Assembly: GCF_022200785.1 (NCBI RefSeq)
Contig: NZ_CP087585.1
Span: forward strand, 868,001-932,000
DNA length: 64,000 nucleotides
Direction of reading: 5' to 3'
Source of the DNA: Pedobacter mucosus
GTDB lineage: Bacteria > Bacteroidota > Bacteroidia > Sphingobacteriales > Sphingobacteriaceae
Shown here: piece after piece, positions 1 through 15,000 of the stretch
Layout of the letters: each line of letters begins with the position of its first letter
Numbering within the stretch: position 1 is the stretch's first letter
Notes under the pieces: model-generated
Told to the model about the DNA's origin: nothing
What the model saw: the letters and a program-made list of their open reading frames with translations, nothing else
Database searches by the model: none
Position numbers and translations under genes: made by a program

Positions 1-3000
1 CAGTTTATACTATTCCGGGTATTGGAAACATTACAATCAACGCTGATGGTAGCTATAATTTTGTACCAGTAAATACGTATAATGGTGTTGTACCGCCTAT
101 CGTTTATACGGTTAGCGATGGACAAGGAGGAACAGCAACCGCCACATTTACCATTACTGTTATATCAAATAATAGTGCGCCAATTGCAGTTGATGATGCT
201 GCAACAATGGTTGAAGATGGTGGAACCTTAAGCGATACGCTATTTGGTGGAGCTGGCGATGATAGTGATCCAGATCCTGATCCATTTTTTGTAACGAAAT
301 TTACCATTGATGGCATCACTGGAGATCAATTAATAGCAACGCCAATAACGATTCCTAACGTTGGTACCATTACCATCAACGCAAACGGTTCTTATACCTT
401 TACACCCGTATTAAATTTCAATGGCAATGTTCCGCAAATAACATATACCATAAAAGATGTACCTAATAGAAATGGTGCAACAGCTGGTGAAGCAAGTGCG
501 AAACTTAGAATTACAGTAACTGCCGTAAATGATGCGCCAATTGTAGTTTCCGAAACAGAAACTATTTTGGAAGATTCACCAGGCCTAAATAAAAATTTAT
601 TATCAAATGATACCGATGTAGAAGGTAGTCCGCTAAGCATAACTGGCTACACTATTTCTGGTAACCCTGGCGGAACACCTGCTTTAGGGGCTCCATTTAC
701 TATTCCTGGTGTTGGTGTCATCACCATTAATGCTAATGGAAATTACACTTTTGTTCCGGCTGCAAATTATAATGGCATCGTACCGGTAATTACTTATACG
801 GTAAGTGATGGCGCTTTAACAACCAACGGATCTTTAGCAATTACGGTTACTGCAGTAAATGATAATCCAACGGTAGCAGATGTAGCTAAATCTGGTTTAG
901 AGGATACGGCAATTCCGTTCACAGCCTTAGATTTTACAAGCAAGTTTAATGACATTGATGGCAATACACTATCGAAAATCAAAATAGTTACTTTACCGGC
1001 AAACGGGATTTTAACTTTAGGAACAACACCAATAACAGTAGGACAAGAAATTAATGTCGCCGATTTAGCGAACATTACTTTTACACCAAATCCTGATTTT
1101 AATGGAACAACGAGTTTTAAATGGAACGCAAATGATGGTTTAATTTATGCAGATATTGATGCAAATGTAAACCTAACCATCACCCCAACTAACGATGCGC
1201 CGTTGGTTAACAACGAGGTTGAAACCATAGCAGAAGGTGCGGTATCTTTAACAAAAACTTCCGCAAACGGATTATTAGCAAATGATAACGACGTTGATGG
1301 CAATCCATTAACAATAACTAGTTTCAATGTTGCCGGCAATGCTGGCGCAGCACCAACTTTAGGCAGTCCATATACCATACCAGCAGTTGGAGATATAACC
1401 ATTAATGCAGATGGAAGCTATGTTTTCGTTCCACTTACAAATTACAATGGTACGGTACCCGTAATTACGTATGCAGTTAATGATGGCCAAAATCTTCCAA
1501 ACTCAATTGTATTTGGAACCTTAACCATAAATGTTACCCCTGTAAATGATGCTCCAGTAGCTGTAAATGATGTTGCGAGCGTAACAGAAGATGGCGTATT
1601 AGCAGTAACTCCATCTGCAACTACGGGCCTATTGGCAAATGATACGGATATAGACGGTCCTGCTTTAAGCATTATTAGCTATACAATTGCCGGAATTACC
1701 GCTACGCCAACAATCGGTGCACCGTTTACCATTCCAAATGTTGGTATCATTCAAATTGATGCCAATGGAGGTTATCAGTTTACGCCAAATGCCAATTATA
1801 GCGGTGCAGTACCTGCAATTGTTTATACAGTTAGTGATGGTTCTTTATCAGCAACTGCTGGATTAACGATAACCATCAACCCAGTAAACGATAATCCAGT
1901 TGCAAATAACGACGTGGTAACCATTTTAGAAGATGCTACTTTAACAGCCACTGCTTCTAACGGATTATTGGCTAATGATACAGATGCAGAAAATGATAAC
2001 TTATTGGTTACAGGTTTCACCATTAATGGAATTACAGGCAATCAAACGCCTGGTACTCCGGTTGCGATTCCTAACATTGGCATTTTAACGATTAATGCCG
2101 ACGGAAGCTACAGCTTTACGCCAGAACCAAACTTTAACGGAACGGTTCCATTAGTTACTTATGAAATTACTGATGGAAATGGTGGTACTGCTTCAGCTAC
2201 ATTTGCGATAACTATTACCGCAGTAGATGATGCGCCAATTGCTACAAACGACGCTGCATCTATAAACGAAGATGAAATCCTGACAAGAAATGCAGCAACA
2301 GGTCTACTTGCAAATGATAGTGATATCGACAACGATCCATTGTCAATTAATGGATTTACGATTGCGGGTATGCCAGGAATACAAACCATTGGTAATGAAG
2401 TTACCATAATTGGTGTTGGTGGAATAACCATTGGAACCATCAAAATTAATAGTGATGGAAGTTATGAGTTTAAACCAGCTGCCAATTACAATGGTGCCGT
2501 TCCTTTAATTGCATATACCGTAACCGATGCAACTGGATTAACAGCAACAGCAACTTTATCAATTACCATATTTTCTGTAAATGATGCACCAATAGCATCA
2601 GCTATACCTTTATCAATAACAACACCAGAAGATACTGCGCAAAATGGTTTAATCAGCGCAAGTGATGCGGATGGAGATCCGCTAACTTTTACCTTAACAA
2701 CGGCTCCGTTGCATGGTACAGTTACGCTTAATCCAGACGGAACCTACACTTATGCGCCTGCATTAAATTACAATGGAGCTGATAGCTTCACGGTAACCGT
2801 TAGTGATGGAAAAGGCGGGGCAGCTGTAATTACTATTCCGGTAACCGTTACGCCAGTTAATGATGTTCCCGTTGCGAGTTCTCCTCCAATTACAACCGCA
2901 GAAGATACCCCTAAAACAGGTGTGGTAACTGCAAGTGATGCTGATGCAGATCCACTAACATTTACACTTTCTACACCTCCAGCTAACGGGGTAGTAGTTT

Positions 3001-6000
3001 TAGATGCAAACGGAAATTATACCTATACGCCAAATGCAAACTTCAATGGATCTGATAGTTTCACCATTACGGTAAGCGATGGAAAAGGTGGTAACACATT
3101 GGTAAATATTCCAGTTACCATTACAGCGGTCAATGATATTCCAGTGGCAACTTCGCCTGCAGTTAGCACGGCTGAAGACACCCCGGTTAGTGGAACAATA
3201 ACCTCAACAGATGTTGATGGCGATCCTTTAACATACACTACAACAACTGCTCCGACAAACGGAGTTGTGGTTATAAATGCTGATGGAACGTATACCTATA
3301 CTCCAAATTTAAATTATAACGGAAGTGATAGTTTCACCGTAACCGTAAGCGATGGAAAAGGTGGAACAACTACGGTAACCATATCAATTACAGTAACTTC
3401 TGTAAATGATATTCCAACTGCAACTTCTCCTGCAATTTCTACCACAGAAGATACACCAAAAGCAGGTGTAATTACGATTGGAGATGCAGATGGCGATGCA
3501 TTAACCATAACTGTTATTACCCAACCAACCCATGGTACTGTGGTTGTAAATCAGAATGGAAATTATGTTTATACACCTGCATTAAATTATAATGGGGCAG
3601 ATAGTTTTACCGTAACAGTAAGTGATGGCAATGGCGGAACGAAAACGTTAACCATTCCAATTACCGTTACGCCAGTAAATGATCCACCGGTTGCAAGTTC
3701 TCCAGCCATTTCTACTGCTGAAGATACGCCAAAAACAGGTGCCATAACCGCAACAGATGTTGATGGTGATGTGTTGACTTATACAGTTACCACTCCACCA
3801 CTTCATGGTACAGTTGTAGTAAGTGCAAATGGAACTTACACTTACCGTCCGGCATTGGATTATAACGGACCTGATAGTTTTACGGTTACTGTAAGCGACG
3901 GTAATGGTGGTACCACCACGGTTACAATCCTGGTTACGGTTACCGCTGTAAACGATAATCCTATTGCTAATAATGATTTATTAACGGTTTTAGAGGATGC
4001 AAATGCAACTATTATCGATGTTTTAGCAAATGATAATAGTGGTCCTGATACAGGAGAAACACTTACCGTTACCTCAACAACACAGCCTGCAAACGGAACA
4101 GTTACGCTAACGGCAGGAGTTGTTAGCTTTAAACCAAATGCAAACTTTAACGGAACCACCAGTTTTAGCTATACGATATCTGATGGTAATGGTGGTACGG
4201 CTACGGCAAATGTAAATATTACAGTAACTCCGGTAAATGATGCTCCATCGTTTGCAAAAGGAGCAGACCAACTTGTAAATGCAAGTGCTGGTGCTCAAAC
4301 TTCAACAGGCTGGGCAACTGCGATAAGTGCTGGTCCGGCAGATGAAGTTGCTAATCAAACGGTTAATTTTATCGTAACCAATAATAACAACACGTTATTT
4401 ACAGTTCAACCATCAATTGATGCAAACGGTAATTTAACTTATACACCGGCAGGAAACTTTGCTGGTAGAGCTACCGTTACGGTTGCCATCCACGATAACG
4501 GCGGTATATTAAATGGCGGCGTAGATCAAAGTGCAAATCAAACTTTCATCATTTCTGTTAAACCAGTTGGTACACCAGATATTATCACCACATTAGTTGG
4601 CACACCTGTAATTACAGATGTTAAGGCAAATGATGGCGCTACCTCAACAACGGCCACAGTTTTAGCTGGCAATGGTGCTAACGGAACTACAACTGTAGAT
4701 GGAAATGGAAAAGTTACCTACACACCAAACCCAGGTTACACAGGTAGCGATAGTTATACTTATACGCTTACCACAACTGATGGTGTAGTGAGTGATCCAA
4801 TCACGGTGACCATTAATGTATTTCCAACGGTAGTTTTATCTGGACCAGCATCGGTTAACGAAAACGCAGGTAATGTACTTTATACCGTAACCTTAACCGG
4901 AACTCCGGGTACAACATTAGCATCACCGGTTACGGTGGTAACTGGAATAACCAATGTAGGTACAACTGCTGCTGATTACATTTTTAATTCTACAACAATT
5001 ACTTTCCCAGTGGGATCTGTTGTTGGTCAGCCAAGTGGAACCATTACATTCCCTGTTAGAATTAACGATGATGCCATCGACGAAAATGATGAGAACTTTA
5101 CGGTTAACATTGGCACAATCAATGGTCCTGCTTCTTTAGGAAATTCGACCATCACTACCACAATTGTTGATAATGATAATTCTAGCATTGCAATTGGCGA
5201 TGTAACGGTGAACGAAGCTGCGGGTACTGCAACTTTTGTGGTAACCTTAACCGGAAATATTCAAAATAGTTTTTCTGTTAATTATACAACGGTTGATGGA
5301 ACGGCGGTAAGTACAACAAACCCAGATTTTACCGCAGGTACAGGCACCATTACTTTCCCAGCAAATGCAGTAACTGGAGATACCCAAAGCATTACGGTTT
5401 CGATTATTGATGATCTGGTTGCCGAAACAAGTGAGGCTTTCTCGGTTTCATTAAGCGGAATTACTGGTTCAACCACCATTTCGAAAGCGGTGGGTACGGG
5501 TACAATTACTGATAATGATATTGCAAGAGTAAGTATTAGTGCTACACCAAATTCTTATGATGAAAGTGCAGGATTAGCAACTTTTACCATAATGCTAAAT
5601 AGAGGTGTTCAAGATGCATTTACCGTAACATACGGTACAACCGATGGAACTGCAAAAGCGGGCTCAGATTATACAGCTACGTCTTCAACTTATACTTTCC
5701 CTGCGGGATCATTGGCTGGAGCACTTTATACCTTTAATGTTCCAGTTCTTAACGATAATGTTGTTGAGCAGGCGGAAGCTTTTACGGCTTCCATAACAAA
5801 TGTTAGCGGTACTTTGGTAACCGTTGGCACGGGTACGGCAACGGCTACGATTACTGATAATGATGTAGCAACAGTTAAAATTACGGCCGGAACTGCAGGT
5901 AATGAAAACGGTCCGGTTAATGGAACATTTACCGTGACGTTGAGTAATCCATCATCAACACCAACGGTGGTTACTTATTCATTAGCTGGTTCGGCAACTG

Positions 6001-9000
6001 AGGGCGATGACTTTACGGCCATCACCACCAAAACCATTACCATTCCAGCAGGAGACGTTACCGGAACCATTACCATTCCAGTAAAAACTGATTTATTGGT
6101 GGAAGGAACAGAAACCGTTATAGCTACTCTAGCATCGACTGATAATGCTAAAATAAGTGTGACTTCAGTTGTTGCCGATCAAACGGCATCCATTGATATT
6201 CTTGATAATAATTCAGCGTCGGTTAGTATATCTACTGATCCAATAATTAATGAGAATGCTGGAACAGCAACCTTCACAGTAACGTTGAATGCAGCAGTTC
6301 AAAATTTATTTACTGTAAATTATGCAACTGCAGATGGCACTGCCAAAGCAGGAATGAATTTAGATTATACTGCAACTTCCGGAACGTTTACGTTTGCCGC
6401 AGGATCTCCTGCCGGTACGACTAAAACTTTCACGGTGCCAATTAATAATGATAATACAGTTGAGGGCGATGAAACTTTCAGTGCTACATTAAGTGGTTTA
6501 TCAACCAACTTAGTAACTATTGCAACAGGAACTGCAAACGTAATTATCACTGATAATGATACCTCAATAGCAAGTATTTCGGCTGGTTTAAATGGCGATG
6601 AAACTGGTCCTGCAAATGGAACATTCATTGTAACTTTAAGCAATCCATCATCAACCAATACTGAAATTACTTATACCATTGCTGGTTCTGCTACAGAAGG
6701 AGATGATTATACTGCGATTCCAAGAACAATAACAATTTTAGCAGGAGCAACAACTGGAACCATTACCATCCCGGTAAAAACTGATTTACTAACAGAAAGT
6801 AATGAGACTGTTATTGCAAATCTGGTTTCTACAACAAGTACGTTCGTAACCATTACACCAACTGTTGCAAATCAAACGGCAACAATTAATATCATTGATG
6901 AAAATACTTCAAGTGTAAGTATTTCGACTGCACCAACCGTAAATGAAGCGGATGGAACGGCAACATTCACCGTTACTTTAAACAATGCAGTTCAAAACGC
7001 ATTTAGCGTAAATTATGCAACAGCCAATGGAACTGCAACTGCAGGATCAGATTATACGGCAACAAGCGGAACGTTAAACTTCACGGCAAATTCAGCTGCC
7101 GGTACAACCAGAACCTTTACGGTTCCAATTAACAACGATAATATCGCCGAAATTGCGGAAACTTTTAGTGCAACAATAAGTGGTATTACCGGTAATATCG
7201 TAACCATCAATAATGCAACAGCAACTACATCAATTGTAGATAATGATGCGGTAACTGCTAAAATTACAGCAGGAACACCTGGTAATGAAAACGGTTCAAT
7301 ACCAGGAACATTCACGGTAACGCTGAGTAATCCATCATCAACAGATACAGAAATTACCTATACTTTAGGTGGAACTGCAACGGAGGGCGATGATTATACT
7401 GCAATCACAACTAAAACAATCACAATTCTTGCAGGTGATGTTACGGCAACAATTGCCATTCCGGTAAAACCTGATGCGATAGTGGAAGGGACAGAAACGG
7501 TTATCGCAACGCTTGTCTCTACAAACAGTGCGTTGGTAACAATAACACCAATAGCTGCTGATAAAACAGCAAGCATTAACATTTTTGATAATACAACTGC
7601 AACAGTTAGTATCTCTGCAACCACAAATGGAGCAGAACCAGCTACTTCAGGTTCGTTCACCTTTACCTTAAGTAATGTTTCTACAACGGACACACAGGTT
7701 ACTTATTCAGTAGGAGGAACGGCAACTAGCGGGGCAGATTACACTTCAATTGGTACAACCGTTACCATTCCTGCGGGATCATTAACCAAAACCGTTGATG
7801 TTTCCGTGTTGGATGATGCTTTTGCAGAATCAACAGAAACCGTTGTTTTAACTATGGTGGCTGCGACAAACAATCCGGCAATTACGGCAAGCACTATACC
7901 ATATAGTTTAAATATTACTGATAACGATGCTGCAACCGTTGCAATAAATAGCGTAACTGTAGCAGAAAATGCAGGTAATGCAACTTTCACGGTAACCTTA
8001 ACAGGAAACGTACAGGATGCATTTACGGTAAATTATGCTACGGCAAATGGATCTGCAATTGCAGGATCGGATTATACCGCGACTACCAGTTCGGTTACTT
8101 TCCCAGCTGGTTCGGTAAGTGGTTCAACACAAACATTCACGGTTCCGATAACAGATGATAATTTAACTGAACTTACCGAAACATTTACGGCAACGTTAAA
8201 TAGTTTAAGCGCAGGTTCAGTGGTTGCAATTTCTGCAACTAATGCCACAGGAACGGCAACGATAACTGATAATGATGCTGCAAGTGTAGCCATCAATAGT
8301 GTTTCCGCATTGGAAAGTGATGGAAATATGGTGTTTACCGTAACCTTAACCGGAAACGTTCAGAATGCTATTTCTGTTAATTACGCAACTTCAGATAATA
8401 CGGCAATAGCCGGAAATGATTACACAGCAACAGCTGGTTTAATTACTTTCCCTGCCGGATCAGTAACAGGAGCAACGCAGACCATTACCATTCCGATTAC
8501 AAATGATAATATTACCGAACTTGCAGAAAGCTTCAAAATAACTTTAAGCGGCGCAACTACTCCGGTAACCATTACCCAAGCCGAAGGATTTGGAACAATC
8601 AACGACAACGATCCTGCAACAGTTAGCATTTCGGCTACGCCAACAAGTGTAGATGAAGCTATTGGAAACGCAACGTTCACTGTAACTTTAAACAATGCTG
8701 TTCAAAGTGCATTTACGGTTGATTATTCAACATCAAACGGAACTGCAACCGCTGGTTCTGATTATACGAGCGCTACAGGAACCTTAACTTTCCCAGCGGG
8801 ATCTGCGGCTGGAGCAACCTTAACATTTACTGTTCCAATAACGAACGATAATATTGTTGAAACCAGCGAAACCCTAAATGCAACGATAAGTAATGTTACC
8901 GGTAACTTGGTAACCATAGCAACCAATACTGCTGCATTAACCATCGCGGATAACGATAGTTCAATTGCTACCATAACACCAGCAATTCAAGGAAATGAAA

Positions 9001-12000
9001 ACGGTCCGATTGCTGGGACATACACCGTAACTTTAAGTAATCCATCAGCTACTGATACCGAAATTACTTATACTTTGGGTGGCACGGCAACGGAGGGAAG
9101 TGATTACAGTTCGATGCTAACAAAAACCATTATCATTCCTGCAGGTGCAGTAACCGGAACAATTACCATCCCGGTATTAACGGATGCAATTGTTGAGGGA
9201 AGCGAAACGATAATCGCCACATTAACATCAACAAATAATCCAGCGGTAACGGTAAATAATACACCTGCAACCATTAACATCACCGATAATTCTACGGCAA
9301 CTATAACCGTCGCGGCAACTAAAGATGGTGCTGAACCAACCGTAGCAGGCGAGTTTACTTTTACCTTAAGTAATTTGTCTACAACAAATACTCAAATTAC
9401 TTATGTGGTAAATGGAACGGCAATAAGCGGTTCTGATTATACTTCAATAGGCACAACGGTAGTTATCCCGGCAGGACAAACAACAATTAAAGTTGCCGTG
9501 CCTGTATTGGATGATAACATTGCTGAGGGAACTGAAACAGTTACATTAACAATGGCTGCAGCGACAAACAACGCGGCTATAACTGCCAGTACAACGCCTG
9601 CAACGGTTAATATTACCGATAACGATACCTCGGTTGCAACGATTTTGGCAGGAAATCCTGGTAACGAAAATGGTCCAATTGATGGAACATTCACTGTAAC
9701 CTTGAGTAATCCATCATCACAACCAACCCTAATTACTTATACCGTTAATGGAACGGCAACAGAAGGCGATGATTATACAGCAATAACCAGAACCATTACT
9801 ATCCCAGCGGGTTCAATTACCGGAACAATCACCATTCCTGTTAAAACAGATGCGGTTGTAGAAGGCGCTGAAACCGTAGCATTAACACTGGTTTCGTCAA
9901 ATAATCCATTGGTAACTGTAACCACAACTGCTGCTGATAAAACGGCAACGATCAACATTCTTGATAACAATGTGGCAACAGTTAGCATTTTTGCAATACC
10001 TCAAAACATTGATGAATTTGCAGGAAAAGCAACCTTTGCGGTAACTTTAAATGCGGCTGTTCAAAATGCTTTTACAGTTGATTACACCACAACTAACGGA
10101 ACAGCTTTAAGTGGATTAGATTATTCTGTAACAAGTGGAACCCTAACATTCCCAGCAGGATCTATAGCTGGTGCAACCATCACTTTTGAAGTGCCGGTAG
10201 CGGATGATAACCTTGTTGAGCCGAACGAAGCTTTCAACGGAACAATCAGCAATGTAACCGGTGGTTTAGTTACCATCGCCGCAAATACTGCATCTGTTAA
10301 TATTATTGATAATGACACCTCAGTGGCTACAATAACTGCGGGTATTAACGGTAATGAAACTGGTCCGATTGGTGGATCGTTTACGGTAACCTTAAGCAAT
10401 CCATCATCAACCGATACAGAATTTACCTATACCTTGGGTGGAACAGCTACAGAAGGAAGTGACTATACGGCGATTACGACAAAAACTGTTGTTATTCCAG
10501 CTGGTTTAACTACAGTGATCATTAGCATTCCAGTAGTTTCTGATGCGATTACCGAAGCCACAGAAACGGTAATTGCCACTTTAACTGCATCAAATAATCC
10601 GAAAATTACCGTTGCGGCAACGCCTGCAAGCATCAACATTATTGATGCCAACACGGCAAGTATCAGCATTTCAACCACGCCAACAATTAACGAGGCAAAT
10701 GGAACGGCAACCTTTACGGTGACCTTGAATAATGCAGTTCAAGACGCATTCAGTGTAGATTATGCTACATCTGATGGAACTGCTTTGGCCGGTGCAGATT
10801 ACACGGCTAAGACAGGAAAATTAGATTTCCCAGCAAATTCACCTGCCGGAACAACTTTAACTTTTACGGTCAACATTAATAACGATAACCTAGCTGAGGT
10901 AGATGAAACTTTCACAGCAACTTTAAGTGGTATTACCGGTGGAGTTGTTGTAATCAGCAATGCGACTGTAACTGCGACAATTGTTGATAATGATGCAGCG
11001 ATTGCAACCATAACAGCAGGTACGCCAGGCAATGAAAATGGACCGATCGATGGAACTTTCACAGTAACCTTGAGTAATCCATCATCTACGCCAACGGTTA
11101 TTACTTATACTTTAGGCGGAACAGCAGTTGAAGATGATGATTATTTCACAATTTCAACGCAAACCATAACCATTCCAGCAGGTGCGCTTACTGGAACAAT
11201 TACCATTCCGGTAAAAATTGATGCGATTGTTGAAGGTAATGAAACGGTTATTGCAACATTAGTTTCAACCAATAGCAGTTTGGTTTCCATAACACCAGCA
11301 GCGGCTGATAAAGCGGCAACGATCAATATTATTGATGGTACTGTTGCTACAGTATCGGTTGTTGCAACTACAAATGGAGCCGAACCAACAACGCCAGGTT
11401 TGTTCACCTTCACATTAAGTAACGTATCTACAACAGATACTCAAATTACTTATTCGGTAGGTGGAACAGCAACCAGTGGAATTGATTTTACATCAATAGG
11501 TACAACGGTAACGATCCCGGCTGGATCAACAACTGCAACTGTACAGGTTCCAGTATTGGAAGATAATATTGCAGAAGGCACAGAAACGGTGGTCTTAACC
11601 ATGAATGCTGCAACGAGCAACAACGCGATTACCGCAGTTAATACTCCAGCATCGGTTGATATTGTTGATAATGACACGTCAATCGCAACCATTACGTCAG
11701 GAAGTGCTGGTAACGAAAATGGACCGATAAATGGAAGCTTTACAGTTACTTTAAGTAATCCATCAACAGTGCCAACTGTGATCACTTATACTTTAACTGG
11801 CACTGCAACTGAAGGAAGTGATTATACAACCATTGTTACCAAAACAGTAACCATTGCAGCTGGTCAAACTTCAGCGATAATTACCATTCCGGTAATAGCT
11901 GATAACACAGTTGAGGCAACTGAAACAATCATTGCAACCTTAGTATCTTCTGGAAATCCATTGGTAACAGTAAGTAACACAACTGCATCAATCGATATTT

Positions 12001-15000
12001 TAGACAATACAACCGCTACGGTAACAGTTGCAGCCACTACAAATGGGGCAGAGCCAACGGTACCAGGTTTGTTTACTTTCACTTTAAGTAATGTATCTAC
12101 TTCGGATACTCAAATTACTTATTCGGTAAGTGGAACAGCAACCAGCGGAACAGATTATACTTCGATTGGTTCTACGGTAACTATCCCGGCAGGACAAACG
12201 ACTGCAACCGTAAGGGTTCCAGTTTTAGATGACAACACGGTTGAAGGTGCTGAAACGGTGGTATTAACCATGAATTCGGTTACGAACAACACAGCAATTA
12301 CTGCAAATACAACAGCTGCAACGGTCACTATTAACGATAATGATACAGCAGTTGCTACCATAACACCAGGAATATTGGGTAATGAAAATGGACCAATAAA
12401 TGGAACATTCACCGTAACCTTAAGTAATCCATCGGCTACGCCTACAGTAATTACATATACTACTGGTGGTACGGCAACAGAAGGGGTTGATTATACTACG
12501 ATTGTAAAAACAATCACAATCCCGGCAGGTGCAACGATCGGAACCATTACCATTCCAGTATTAGCAGATGCAATTGTTGAAGGAAACGAAGCTGTAAATG
12601 TTATTTTAAGCAGTACCAATAATCCGTTGGTAACTGTAAACAATACACCTGCTTCCATAAACATCGTTGATAATACGCCAGCAACCATAACAGTTTTAGC
12701 TACTACAAATGGTGCTGAACCATCAACTGCTGGTCAGTTTACATTTACCCTAAGCAATGTATCTACAACCGATACGCAAATTACTTATTCGGTAAATGGA
12801 ACGGCAACAAGTGGAAGCGATTATACTGCAATTGGCACAACAGTAACTATTCCGGCAGGAAAAACAACGGCGACAATGGCTGTTCCTGTATTGGATGATA
12901 ATATTGTTGAGCAAACTGAAACTGTTATTTTAACCATGACAGCTGCTACAAGTAATACAGCGATTAGCGCAAGTACAACTCCAGCTACGGTAAATATTAC
13001 TGATAATGATACGGCAATTGCAACCATTACGGCGGGAAATACCGGAAATGAAAACGGGCCGATAAATGGAACTTTCACGGTAACGTTGAGTAATCCATCA
13101 TCAACGGATTCGCAAATTACCTATACGCTTGGTGGGACTGCTAACGAAGGAACGGATTATAGTCCGATATCGAAAACGATAACCATTCCAGCGGGATCAA
13201 CCATTGGAACAATTATAATTCCAGTATTGCAAGATGCTGTTTTAGAAGGCACAGAAACGGTTACTGCAACATTAGTTTCGAGCAGCAGCACAGCGATTAC
13301 GATTAGTAGCGCACCTGCATCTATTAATATTTTAGACAACAGTACGGCAACAGTTAGTATTTCCTCAACCCCAACAATTAATGAAAATGCTGGAATGGCA
13401 ACATTTACAGTAACATTAAATGCGGCAGTTCAAAATCCATTCTCGGTAGATTACGCTACATCGAACGGAACTGCAACTGCAGGTTTAGATTATACCGCAA
13501 CAACTGGAACTTTGGTTTTCCCAGCAAATTCTTTAGCAGGAGCAACGCTAAGCTTTTCTGTTCCAATCAACAATGATAATATTGTTGAAGCCGCTGAAAC
13601 TTTTAACGCTACTTTAAGTAATGTTCAAGGTGGCTTGATAACGATTGCGATTCCAACCGCAACGGTAACCATTACCGATAATGATACCGCTGTGGCAACC
13701 ATAAGTCGTGGAACCAACGGTAATGAAAGCGGTCCGGTTAATGGAACTTTTATCGTAACCTTAAGTAATCCATCATCAACCGATACACAATTAACATATA
13801 CTTTAAGTGGAACCGCGACTGAAGGAAGTGATTACACAATTATCACCTCTAAAACAATAACAATTCCTGCTGGTGAAACTACAGGAACGATTACGATACC
13901 TGTTATTGTTGATGCGGTTGCAGAAAGTATCGAAACAGTTGTTGCAACTTTAGGTACATCAAACAACCCAGCTATTAGCATTTCAAATACACCAGTAAGC
14001 ATTAATATTCTTGATGCAAATACGGCGAACGTGAGCATCGCCATTAATGCGGCAAACGTAATCGAATCAGCTGGATCGGTAACCCTTTCTGTAACGCTGA
14101 ATATTGCAGTTCAGAATAGCTTTACCGTAGATTATGCAACTGCAAACGGAACTGCGTTAGCTGGTTTAGATTATACAGCAACCAGCGGAACATTAACTTT
14201 CCCAGCAAATTCTCTAGCAGGTACCATATTAAATGTTAGTATTCCAATATTAGATGATAACCTGATCGAAAATTCAGAAACATTTGCGGTTGGATTAAGC
14301 AATGTTTTAGGTGCAGATGTAGCAATTGGTTTAAGTCCTGCAACGGTTACTATTGCAGATAACGATACGGCAATAGCCACCATTACTGCTGCTACTAATG
14401 CTAATGAAAATGGTATGGTAAGTGGCGTGTTTAACATCACTTTAACCAATCCATCATCAACACCAACTACATTAACATTTACGTTGGGTGGATCAGCAAG
14501 TGAAAGCGCAGATTATAGTGCGGTGACCAAAACGATTGTTATTCCTGCTAATCAAACGACGGCAACAATCACGATTCCGATATTGGAAGATCAGGTTGCT
14601 GAAGGCACTGAAACGCTTATTGCTACCTTAACAAACTCAAGCAATCCGGCCATTACAGTTAATAATACGCCAGCATCAATCGATATTATTGATGAAGATG
14701 TAGCTACTGTCAGCATTTCGACTACGCCAATAATTATTGAAAACGCGAGTACGGCAACGTTCACCGTTACTTTAAATAAAGCGGTACAAAATGCGTTTAC
14801 CGTTAATTACGCAACTGCGGATGGAACTGCTAATTCAGGTTCTGATTTTATAGCAACCAATGGAACGTTAACCTTCCCTGCAAATTCTGCAGCCGGAACA
14901 ATTTTAACATTTACGGTTCCAGTCAACGATGACAATTTAGTTGAGCCATCAGAAACATTTGGTGCTACTTTAACCAGTGTAACTGGCGGAGTAGTAAACA